Assembly (NCBI RefSeq): GCF_001718835.1
Contig: NZ_CP013443.1
Span: forward strand, 2,852,001-2,916,000
Direction of reading: 5' to 3'
Source of the DNA: Burkholderia cepacia
Lineage (GTDB): Bacteria; Pseudomonadota; Gammaproteobacteria; Burkholderiales; Burkholderiaceae
DNA: 64,000 nucleotides
In this document: positions 25,829-33,406 of the stretch, one piece after another
How the letters are laid out: the number at the start of each line of letters is the position of its first letter
Numbering within the stretch: position 1 is the stretch's first letter
Translations under genes and position numbers: made by a program
The notes under the pieces: generated by a model
Databases searched by the model: none
Told to the model about the DNA's origin: nothing
The model's input: the letters and a program-made list of their open reading frames with translations, nothing else

Positions 25829-27043
25829 ATGCATCCGGCGACACAGAACGGTACGGATTCACGCTTGAAACACGAACGCATCGATTATCGCACGGGCATC
25901 CTGTCGTCCCCCGCGGAGGTGCCGGCCGACGAATGGAACGCGCTGCTCGCCCGCGACGCGCAGCCGACGCCCTTCCTGCGCCACGAATTTCTAGACGCGC
26001 TGCACGTCGCGCGCTGCGCGGTCGACGATACCGGCTGGTCGCCGCATTTCGTCACGCTGACCGACGAGCGCACCGGCCGCCTCGCGGCCGCCGCGCCCGT
26101 CTACGCGAAGCAGCATTCGTACGGCGAATACGTGTTCGACTGGGCGTGGGCCGACGCATACCAGCGCAACGACCTGCCCTACTACCCGAAGCTGCTGTGC
26201 GCGGTGCCGTTCACGCCCGTGCAGGGCACGCGCCTGCTCGCGGCCGACGACGACGCGCGCCGCCGCCTCGCGGCCACGCTGCTCGCATTCGCCGAGCAGA
26301 GCGACGTGTCGTCGCTGCACGTGCTGTTCCCGACCGGCGACGAAGCGGCGCTCCTCGAATCGATGGGCATGATGCTGCGCGAAGGCGTGCAGTTCCACTG
26401 GATCAACGACGGCTACCGCCACTTCGACGATTTCCTCGGCACGCTCGAGCAGAAGAAGCGCAAGAACATCCGCGCGGAGCGGCGCAAGGTGCACGATGCG
26501 GGCGTGACGTTCCGGCGCCTGACCGGCGATCAAATCACCGACGCCGACTGGCGCTTCTTCTCGCGCTGCTACCGGCAGACCTATCGCGAACACTATTCGA
26601 GCCCGTACCTGAACCTCGATTTCTTCCGCACGATCGGGGCGACGATGCCCGAGAACCTGCTGCTCGTGATCGCGGAAGCCGGCGGCCAGCCGATCGCGAG
26701 CGCACTCGCCGTCTACCGGCGCGGCGAAAACGGCGGCGGCACGCTGTACGGCCGCTACTGGGGCGCGGTCGAGCACGTGCCGTGCCTGCATTTCGAAACG
26801 GCCTACTACCAGCTGCTCGAATTCTGCATCGAGGCCGGGCTCGACACGTTCGAAGGCGGCGCGCAGGGCGAACACAAGCTCGCGCGCGGCTTCCTGCCGA
26901 CCGTCACGCACTCCGCGCACTGGCTCGCGCACCCGGCGTTCTCGGACGCCGTCGCGCGCTTTCTCGAACGCGAGACCGAGCACATCCACGCGTACGTCGA
27001 CGAATTGCACGACCACAACCCGTTCAAGCGCGGCGCGGATTAG
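25829..27043 (+). CDS. FemAB-like GNAT-superfamily protein (DUF482 type)
   Basis: The 404-residue cytoplasmic protein belongs to the FemAB-like peptidogalycan-biosynthesis family. Characteristic phrases are PFLRHEFLDALH near residue 50, YGEYVFDWAWADAY near 95, the basic stretch LEQKKRKNIRAERRKV near 210, YREHYSSPYLNLDFFR near 255, and the C-terminal LYGRYWGAVEHVPCLHFETAYYQ and FEGGAQGEHKLARGF. Members have two GNAT-like domains. The acceptor is unproven, and an amino acyl or acyl transfer has been proposed. ATG 25829 is chosen. It diverges from nadE across a 74-base gap. Confidence 0.87.
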   Translation: MHPATQNGTDSRLKHERIDYRTGILSSPAEVPADEWNALLARDAQPTPFLRHEFLDALHVARCAVDDTGWSPHFVTLTDERTGRLAAAAPVYAKQHSYGEYVFDWAWADAYQRNDLPYYPKLLCAVPFTPVQGTRLLAADDDARRRLAATLLAFAEQSDVSSLHVLFPTGDEAALLESMGMMLREGVQFHWINDGYRHFDDFLGTLEQKKRKNIRAERRKVHDAGVTFRRLTGDQITDADWRFFSRCYRQTYREHYSSPYLNLDFFRTIGATMPENLLLVIAEAGGQPIASALAVYRRGENGGGTLYGRYWGAVEHVPCLHFETAYYQLLEFCIEAGLDTFEGGAQGEHKLARGFLPTVTHSAHWLAHPAFSDAVARFLERETEHIHAYVDELHDHNPFKRGAD

Positions 27044-27103
27044 CGCGCCTTTTCTGAGACACTGGCGGCTTCGCCGAATTTCGCCACCTCCTGCCGCCCT
27101 GCC

Positions 27104-27718
27104 ATGTCCTGGTTTCTGTACCTGATCGAATGCGCCGACGGCAGCGTCTACACCGGCATCACGACCGACGTCGCCGCGCGCTTCGACGAGCACGCGGCCG
27201 GCAAGGGCGCGCGCTACACGCGCTCGCGCAAGCCGCGCGCGGTGCTCGCGTCGTTCCCGCTGCCCGACCGGTCGATCGCATCGCGCGCCGAGTACTGGGT
27301 CAAGCGGCTGAGTCCGAAGCAAAAACGCGAGCTGGCTGCGGGGATGAGGACGCTCGAATCGGCGCTGCCGGTGGTGGCAGCAGTCGCAGATGACGCCGAC
27401 GGCGATGGCGACGAAAAGGCCGCACCGGCCCGCGCATCGCGCAAGCGCGCACCGAAGGGCGGCGTGACGGCAGCGGACGCCGCCGTCGCAGTCGATACGG
27501 CCGCCCCGAACGGCGCCGCGCCGAAACGTGGTCGCGCCGCGGCCAAGCAATCGCCAACCCGCACGGGCCCGGCCGCAAAGGCAGCTACGCCGAAGGCTCG
27601 CACGCGCGCTGCCGCGAAGCCCCGGCCCGCGAGCGGCCCTCCCCCCGCGCCCAAGCCCACGCCCGCGCCCGCGCCGAAGAAAACCGCCCGCGCAAAACAA
27701 AACCGCGCGGCCTCCTGA
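27104..27718 (+). CDS. GIY-YIG endonuclease-like protein with histone H1-like basic tail
   Basis: The first 85 residues or so are a UPF0213-type GIY-YIG domain: FLYLIECADGSVYTGITTDVAARFDEHAAGKGARYTRSR with the paired tyrosines, the conserved Arg, and the Glu in SRAEYWVKRL. The rest, about 120 residues, is a low-complexity tail of alanine, proline, lysine and arginine resembling a histone H1 C-terminus (AAKAATPKARTRAAAKPRP and similar). The usual family member stops after the first domain. The tail is likely to bind DNA or RNA without sequence preference. The cellular role is unknown. The terminator stem overlaps the last codons. Confidence 0.85.
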   Translation: MSWFLYLIECADGSVYTGITTDVAARFDEHAAGKGARYTRSRKPRAVLASFPLPDRSIASRAEYWVKRLSPKQKRELAAGMRTLESALPVVAAVADDADGDGDEKAAPARASRKRAPKGGVTAADAAVAVDTAAPNGAAPKRGRAAAKQSPTRTGPAAKAATPKARTRAAAKPRPASGPPPAPKPTPAPAPKKTARAKQNRAAS

Positions 27719-27738
27719 CGAGACACGCGCGGTTTTTT
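27699..27738 (+). terminator. Rho-independent terminator spanning the stop codon
   Basis: AAAACCGCGCG (27699-27709) pairs with CGCGCGGTTTT (27726-27736) and is followed by T residues. The left arm lies inside the last codons of the GIY-YIG gene, so translating ribosomes would compete with terminator folding. Confidence 0.85.
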
Positions 27739-27776
27739 GCATCGAACGATGCCGGCCGGCGCGGCCGGCGCGCCGC

Positions 27777-28304
27777 TTACTTCTTGTAGTTCGCTGCGCC
27801 GTCGGCGATTTCCTTGTGCGCGGCTTCGATGCCGGCCCAGCCTTCGACCTTCACCCACTTGCCCTTCTCGAGCGCCTTGTATTGCTCGAAGAAGTGCTTG
27901 ATCTGGTCCTTCAGGTACTCGGGCACGTCGTCGATCGACTTCAGGTTGGCCGTCATCGGGCAGACCTTGTCGTGCGGCACCGCAACCAGCTTCGCGTCGA
28001 CGCCCGACTCGTCGGTCATCTGCAGCATGCCGAGCACGCGCGAACGCACGATCGAGCCGGCCAGCAGCGGGAACGGCGTGATCACCAGCACGTCGACCGG
28101 ATCGCCGTCGCCCGACAGCGTCTGCGGGATGTAGCCGTAGTTCACCGGATAGCGCATGCCCGTGCCGATGAAACGGTCGACGACGAGGAGGCCCAGTTCC
28201 TTGTCCGCCTCGTACTTCACCGGGTCGCTTTGCGCGGGAATCTCGATGATCACGTTGAAATCTTGCGGCAGGTCCTTGCCGGCCGGAACATGATTGAAGC
28301 TCAT
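27777..28304 (-). CDS. ppa: inorganic pyrophosphatase
   Basis: The 175-residue family I soluble pyrophosphatase hydrolyses PPi to phosphate and so drives biosynthetic reactions. Active-site features are visible: VIIEIPAQSDPVKYEADKE, YPVNYGYIPQTLSGDGDPVDVLV (with the metal-binding DGDPVDV) and DDVPEYLKDQIKHFFEQYKALEKGKWVKV. The length matches bacterial hexameric enzymes. ATG 28304 gives MSFNHVPAGKDLPQDFNV, the standard burkholderial start. It is probably monocistronic. Confidence 0.96.
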   Translation of the reverse strand: MSFNHVPAGKDLPQDFNVIIEIPAQSDPVKYEADKELGLLVVDRFIGTGMRYPVNYGYIPQTLSGDGDPVDVLVITPFPLLAGSIVRSRVLGMLQMTDESGVDAKLVAVPHDKVCPMTANLKSIDDVPEYLKDQIKHFFEQYKALEKGKWVKVEGWAGIEAAHKEIADGAANYKK

Positions 28305-28498
28305 GAGCACTCTCTGTAGGTCGATGGGAATTCGGGACAGGGCACGCCGCGGTCGAGGCACGCGCCGCCGGCATGTCCGGAAAGAATGCGCCATTATAGC
28401 CAATCGACCGGTGGCGTCCGGATGACGATCGGCGCGATAATCGCGCTGATCGTCCGGCCGTCGAACAATATGCAGCGCTGCATGGAATCGGAGCACGC

Positions 28499-29938
28499 AT
28501 GGAAGAGGCGAAGCACTTCATCGCAGGCGAATGGACGTTGCCTGCGCAACTGGAAACCATCGCGGTCGTCGATCCGTCCGACGGCCAGCCGTTCGCCGCC
28601 ATTGCCCGCGGCACGGCGCCCGACATCGAGCGTGCGGTCGCCGCGGCCCGCGATGCGTTCGCGGGCCCCTGGGGCGCCAAAAGCGCCGCCGAGCGCGGCC
28701 GCGTGCTGATGCGGCTGTCGATGCTCGTCGCCGCCCATCACGACGAGCTCGCCGCGCTCGAGGCGCGCGACACCGGCAAGCCGCTGAAGCAGGCACGCGC
28801 GGATGCCGCCGCGCTCGCGCGCTACTTCGAGTTCTACGCGGGCGCGGCCGACAAGCTGCACGGCGAAACCCTCCCCTACCAGGCAGGCTATACGGTGCTG
28901 ACGGTGCGCGAACCGCACGGCGTCACGGGCCACATCGTGCCGTGGAACTACCCGATGCAGATCTTCGGGCGCAGCGTCGGCGCGGCGCTCGCGGCCGGCA
29001 ACGCATGCGTCGTCAAGCCGGCCGAGGATGCATGCCTGTCGTTGCTGCGCGTCGCCGAGCTGGCCGCCGAGGCCGGGCTGCCGGCCGGCGCGCTCAACAT
29101 CGTCACCGGCTACGGCCATGAGGCCGGCGCCGCGCTCGCGCGCCATCCCGGCATCGATCACATCTCGTTCACGGGCTCCCCGGCCACCGGCAAGCTGGTC
29201 ACGCAGATGGCGGCCGAGAACCACGTACCCGTCACGCTCGAACTGGGCGGCAAGTCGCCGCAGATCGTGTTCGCCGATGCCGACCTCGAAGCGGCGCTGC
29301 CCGTGCTCGTGTCGGCGATCGTGCAGAACGGCGGGCAGACCTGCTCGGCCGGCAGCCGCGTGCTGATCGAACGCGCAGTGTACGAACCGCTCGTCGAGCG
29401 GCTCGCCACCGCGTTCAACGGGCTGCGCGTCGGCCCGAGCCGCGCCGACCTCGACTGCGGCCCGCTGATCAACGCGAAGCAGCAGCAACGCGTGTGGGAT
29501 TTCCTGTCCGACGCGCAGCACGACGGCATTCCGATGGCCGCGCATGGGCAGGTCGTCGCCGACGCACCCGAAAGCGGCTTCTACCAGGCGCCCGCGCTGT
29601 TGCGCGACGTGCCGCCGTCGCACCGGCTCGCGCAGGAGGAAGTGTTCGGCCCCGTGCTCGCCGCGATGCGTTTCGTCGACGAAGACGAAGCCGTCGCGCT
29701 GGCGAACGGCACGCCGTACGGCCTCGTCGCGGGCATCTGGACGCGCGACGGCGCACGCCAGATGCGTGTCGCGCGGCGCCTGCGGGCGGGCCAGGTGTTC
29801 ATCAACAACTATGGTGCGGGCGGCGGCGTCGAGCTGCCGTTCGGCGGTGTCGGCCATTCGGGGCATGGCCGCGAGAAGGGCTTCGAGGCACTGTACGGCT
29901 TCACCGCACTGAAAACGATCGCGATCCGGCACGGCTGA
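28499..29938 (+). CDS. aldehyde dehydrogenase (NAD(P)+ dependent)
   Basis: The 479-residue enzyme is a class I/II-type aldehyde dehydrogenase. Visible elements are the oxyanion-site Asn in VPWNYPMQIF, the nucleotide-binding FTGSPATGKLV, the general base Glu in VTLELGGKSPQIVF, the catalytic Cys in NGGQTCSAGSRV, and EEVFGPVLAAMRF. The C-terminal PFGGVGHSGHGREKG also fits. It would oxidise an aldehyde to the acid. The following SDR and MFS genes, at short spacing on the same strand, suggest one operon for uptake and breakdown of an organic acid, alcohol or sugar derivative. The substrate is not identifiable from the sequence. Confidence 0.92.
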   Translation: MEEAKHFIAGEWTLPAQLETIAVVDPSDGQPFAAIARGTAPDIERAVAAARDAFAGPWGAKSAAERGRVLMRLSMLVAAHHDELAALEARDTGKPLKQARADAAALARYFEFYAGAADKLHGETLPYQAGYTVLTVREPHGVTGHIVPWNYPMQIFGRSVGAALAAGNACVVKPAEDACLSLLRVAELAAEAGLPAGALNIVTGYGHEAGAALARHPGIDHISFTGSPATGKLVTQMAAENHVPVTLELGGKSPQIVFADADLEAALPVLVSAIVQNGGQTCSAGSRVLIERAVYEPLVERLATAFNGLRVGPSRADLDCGPLINAKQQQRVWDFLSDAQHDGIPMAAHGQVVADAPESGFYQAPALLRDVPPSHRLAQEEVFGPVLAAMRFVDEDEAVALANGTPYGLVAGIWTRDGARQMRVARRLRAGQVFINNYGAGGGVELPFGGVGHSGHGREKGFEALYGFTALKTIAIRHG

Positions 29939-30030
29939 ACACGCGGCAGGCAGGACGCGGCATGCGGCCGGCAGCGCGCGGCCGCATGCCGAAGCACGAC
30001 GACACTCATATCCAGCACAGGAGACACACC

Positions 30031-30789
30031 ATGCGGTTGAGCGGCAAGACGGCCATCGTCACGGGCGGCGGCTCGGGCTTTGGCGAAGGCATCGCGAAGA
30101 CGTATGCGCGCGAAGGCGCGAACGTCGTCGTCAACGACCTGAACGGCGCGGCGGCCGAGCGTGTCGCGAGCGAGATCGCGCTCGCGGGCGGCAAGGCGAT
30201 CGCGGTGGCCGGCGACGTGTCGCGGCAGGACGACTGGCACGCGCTGCTGCAGGCCGCGCTCGACGATTTCCACGCGGTGCAGATCGTCGTGAACAACGCG
30301 GGCACCACACACCGCAACAAGCCGGTGCTCGACGTGTCGGAAGCCGAATTCGACCGCGTGTACGCGGTCAACATGAAGAGCCTGTTCTGGTGCGTGCAGA
30401 CCTTCGTTCCGTACTTCCGCGAGCGGGGCGGCGGCGTGTTCGTGAACGTCGCGTCGACGGCCGGCGTGCGGCCGCGGCCGGGCCTCGTCTGGTACAACAG
30501 CACGAAGGGCGCGATGATCACCGCGAGCAAGTCGCTCGCGGCCGAGCTCGGCGCCGACCGCATCCGCGTGAACTGCATCAACCCCGTGCTCGGCGAAACC
30601 GCGTTGATGACCGAATTCATGGGCTGCGAGGATACCCCCGAGAACCGCAGCCGCTTTCTCGCGACGATCCCGCTCGGCCGCTTCTCGACGCCGCAGGACA
30701 TCGCGAACGCGGCGCTGTACCTCGCATCCGACGAGGCCGAGTTCATCACGGGCGTCTGTCTCGAAGTCGACGGCGGGCGCTGCATCTAG
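30031..30789 (+). CDS. short-chain dehydrogenase/reductase (SDR)
   Basis: The 252-residue oxidoreductase has the Rossmann motif TGGGSGFGEGIA (about residues 11-22), NNAG in VVNNAGTTHRN, and the catalytic tetrad elements Ser in VNVASTAG with Tyr and Lys in VWYNSTKGAM. An Asp at the end of the second strand (VVNDLNG) suggests NAD(H) preference. The N-S-T-K form of the YxxxK motif (YNSTK) is intact. CAGGAGA precedes the ATG. It lies 92 bases after the aldehyde dehydrogenase and 51 before the transporter, so it likely acts in the same pathway. Confidence 0.92.
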   Translation: MRLSGKTAIVTGGGSGFGEGIAKTYAREGANVVVNDLNGAAAERVASEIALAGGKAIAVAGDVSRQDDWHALLQAALDDFHAVQIVVNNAGTTHRNKPVLDVSEAEFDRVYAVNMKSLFWCVQTFVPYFRERGGGVFVNVASTAGVRPRPGLVWYNSTKGAMITASKSLAAELGADRIRVNCINPVLGETALMTEFMGCEDTPENRSRFLATIPLGRFSTPQDIANAALYLASDEAEFITGVCLEVDGGRCI

Positions 30790-30840
30790 CCGCACGGGGC
30801 CCACGAGCCCGGCATCATGCAAACAACGACAGGAGACAAC

Positions 30841-32145
30841 ATGGCAACATCGACGCAGTCGCTGCCGGGCTCGTCCGGCGCATTCGAGGAAGCAACCTAT
30901 CGCAAGGTGTCGTGGCGGCTCGTGCCGCTTCTGCTGCTGTGCTACGTAGTCGCGTATCTCGACCGCGTGAACGTCGGGTTCGCGAAGCTGCAGATGGCAA
31001 GCGACCTGAACCTCAGCGACACCGTCTACGGGCTCGGCGCCGGGATCTTCTTCTTCGGCTATTTCCTCTTCGAAGTGCCGAGCAACATCATCCTGCACAA
31101 GGTCGGCGCGCGCGTGTGGATCGCCCGCATCATGGCGACCTGGGGCGTGATCTCGATCCTGACGATGTTCGTCACGACGCCCGCGATGTTCTACGTGATG
31201 CGCTTCCTGCTCGGCGTCGCCGAGGCAGGCTTCTTTCCCGGCGTGATCCTGTACCTGACCTACTGGTATCCCGCGCACCGGCGCGGCCGGATGACGACGT
31301 TCTTCATGACGGCGGTCGCGCTGTCCGGCGTGATCGGCGGGCCGATCTCGGGCTTCATCCTGAAGGCGTTCGACGGCGTGAGCGGCTGGCACGGCTGGCA
31401 GTGGCTGTTCCTGCTCGAAGGCATCCCGTCGGTGCTGGCCGGCGTGCTCGTGTTCTTCTCGCTCGACGAGCGGATCGCGAAGGCGAAGTGGCTGACCGAC
31501 GAGGAAAAGGCGCTGCTCACGCGCAACGTCGACGCGGAGGAAGCGACCAAGGAAGACCTGCCGCTCGGCACCGTGATGTCGAGCCCGCGCGTGTGGCTGA
31601 TGGCGCTGATCTACTTCTCGTTCGTGATGGGGCTCTACGGCGTCGGCTTCTGGCTGCCGACGATCATCAAGGCCACCGGCGTGACCGACACGTTCACGAT
31701 CGGCCTGCTGTCGGCGATTCCGTATGCGGCCGCGGTGGTTGCGATGATCCTGATCGCGCGCAGCGCGGACCGGCACCGCGAACGCCGCTGGCACGTCGCG
31801 ATTCCGGCCGCGATCGGCGCGCTCGGGCTCGTGCTGTCGGTGATCTGGGCGCACCAGACCGCGCTCGCGATGTTCGGCCTCACGCTCGCGACGATGGGCA
31901 TCCTGACCACGCTGCCGCTGTTCTGGAGCCTGCCGACCGCGTTCCTCGGCGGCACGGCGGCCGCGGCCGGCATCGCGATGATCAACTCGATCGGCAACCT
32001 CGCCGGCTTCCTGAGCCCGTACATGATGGGCTGGCTCAAGCAGGCGACGGGCGCCAACGATTCGGGCATGTACATGCTCGCCGGTTTCCTCGTGCTCGGC
32101 GGGCTGCTCGCGCTGTCGGTGCCGAAGCGGCTGGTCGACAAATGA
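30841..32145 (+). CDS. MFS transporter, anion:cation symporter (ACS) type
   Basis: The 434-residue protein has 12 predicted helices and the ACS family hallmarks: CYVVAYLDRVNVGFAKLQM in helix 1, GAGIFFFGYFLFEVPSNIILHKVGARVWIARIM in helices 2-3, and RFLLGVAEAGFFPGVILYLTYWYP. A long cytoplasmic loop separates the two halves. Such carriers import carboxylates (tartrate, phthalate, hexuronate, glucarate and similar) with protons. With the ALDH and SDR genes upstream it probably brings in the substrate of that pathway. ATG 30841 has ACAGGAGA upstream. An ATG at 30817 is less well placed. A bidirectional terminator follows. Confidence 0.92.
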   Translation: MATSTQSLPGSSGAFEEATYRKVSWRLVPLLLLCYVVAYLDRVNVGFAKLQMASDLNLSDTVYGLGAGIFFFGYFLFEVPSNIILHKVGARVWIARIMATWGVISILTMFVTTPAMFYVMRFLLGVAEAGFFPGVILYLTYWYPAHRRGRMTTFFMTAVALSGVIGGPISGFILKAFDGVSGWHGWQWLFLLEGIPSVLAGVLVFFSLDERIAKAKWLTDEEKALLTRNVDAEEATKEDLPLGTVMSSPRVWLMALIYFSFVMGLYGVGFWLPTIIKATGVTDTFTIGLLSAIPYAAAVVAMILIARSADRHRERRWHVAIPAAIGALGLVLSVIWAHQTALAMFGLTLATMGILTTLPLFWSLPTAFLGGTAAAAGIAMINSIGNLAGFLSPYMMGWLKQATGANDSGMYMLAGFLVLGGLLALSVPKRLVDK

Positions 32146-32156
32146 CGCGCCCCGAT

Positions 32157-32193
32157 GAAAAAACCCCGAACGCCGGCCGGTGTTCGGGGTTTT
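32157..32193. terminator. bidirectional Rho-independent terminator
   Basis: A-rich sequence and ACCCCGAAC pair with GTTCGGGGTTTT, giving a stem flanked by A and T tracts between the convergent MFS and hemY genes. It can serve both strands. Confidence 0.88.
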
Positions 32194-32216
32194 CGTGCGC
32201 GCGGCGCGCCGCCGCG

Positions 32217-33404
32217 TCAGACCACGGTGATCGCGAGCGCGCTTTCGCGGTAATGCTTCGCGGCCTTGTCGGTTTCGCCGAGATGCTCGAACAGGCGCGC
32301 AAGCGCACGATGCGCACGCACCTTCAGCGCCTCGTTGTCGGCGAGCTTCAGCGCCGATTCGAGGAACGACTGCGCCTTGCCCCACAGCTGCTGCTGCTGG
32401 CACAGGCGGCCGAGCGCGAACAGCAGGTCGGCATCCTCCGGGTGATCCTTCTTCCACCCTTCGGCCTTCTGGATCAGCGGCAGCGCATCGGCGCCGGCCG
32501 TATCCGGGTAACGGCGCAGCAGGCGCGCATCCCAGTTGTGGGCCAGCGCGTCCTCGACGATGCGGCGCGCTTCGTTGCGGCGCTCGAGCGGAACGAGGAG
32601 ATCGGCCGCGAGATCGGCGAGACGCGGCGACTGGCGCTCGACCGGCGACAGCGACTGCCACACCTCGAGCAGCGCGTCCGGATCGTGCCGGCGTTCGCGC
32701 AGCAGGTTTTCCGCCGCCTGCTGGCGCAGCCGCACGGCCGCGGCCGGATGCAGCGCCTCGCGCTTCTCGAGCGCTTTCGCGAGCTTCAGCACCTCGGCCC
32801 AGTTCTTCAACTGCTGCTGCGCGCGCAGCGCAACCTGCTGCGCATGGATACGCTTGCCGCCCGCCTGGAGGTCGGCGAGCGCGGCGAGCGCACCGTCGGC
32901 ATCGCGCGCGTCCGCGCGCATGTCGGCCGCGGCGAGCAGCCGTGCGTCCTGCCATTCGGGTGCGTCGACCTTCGACAGCCAGTCGTCGCGACGCGTGTAC
33001 TCGTGCATCCGGTGCGCGGCAGTCGCCGCGACGAGACTCGCCGCGCCCTGGTTCGCGTCGACCGACAGCGCTTCACGCGCGGCCTTCTCCGCGCGCGAGA
33101 AGCGGCCCGCGTACAGGTTCGCGATCGCGTCGCGCAGCGATGCCTGCGCCTTCTCGTTGCGCGAACGCGCGCGATACGCTGCGACCCGCTGCGGCATGCG
33201 CCAGATGTTGCGCACGATGCGCAGCAGCGCATACACGACGATGAACAGCACGACGATGGCGATCACGAACAGGTTCAGCGACACGTCGATCCGGTACGGC
33301 GGATAGACGAGCAGCACCTGCCCCGCGTCGAAACGGCCGACGGTGGCGAGCGCAGCGGCGATCGCGAACAGGACCGCGAGCCAGACGATTCCTCGAAGCG
33401 TCAT
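32217..33404 (-). CDS. hemY: HemY-family membrane protein of heme biosynthesis
   Basis: The 395-residue protein has two N-terminal transmembrane helices (about residues 5-25 and 42-62, with the conserved segment RIDVSLNLFVIAIVVLFIVVYALLR between and within). A long helical, TPR-rich domain follows. This is the proteobacterial HemY family, distinct from the protoporphyrinogen oxidase that bears the same name in Gram-positive bacteria. Its exact biochemical task in late heme synthesis is unsettled. It begins two bases after the hemDX stop codon, so it is the last gene of a hemC-hemDX-hemY operon. Confidence 0.93.
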   Translation of the reverse strand: MTLRGIVWLAVLFAIAAALATVGRFDAGQVLLVYPPYRIDVSLNLFVIAIVVLFIVVYALLRIVRNIWRMPQRVAAYRARSRNEKAQASLRDAIANLYAGRFSRAEKAAREALSVDANQGAASLVAATAAHRMHEYTRRDDWLSKVDAPEWQDARLLAAADMRADARDADGALAALADLQAGGKRIHAQQVALRAQQQLKNWAEVLKLAKALEKREALHPAAAVRLRQQAAENLLRERRHDPDALLEVWQSLSPVERQSPRLADLAADLLVPLERRNEARRIVEDALAHNWDARLLRRYPDTAGADALPLIQKAEGWKKDHPEDADLLFALGRLCQQQQLWGKAQSFLESALKLADNEALKVRAHRALARLFEHLGETDKAAKHYRESALAITVV

Positions 33405-33406
33405 CG

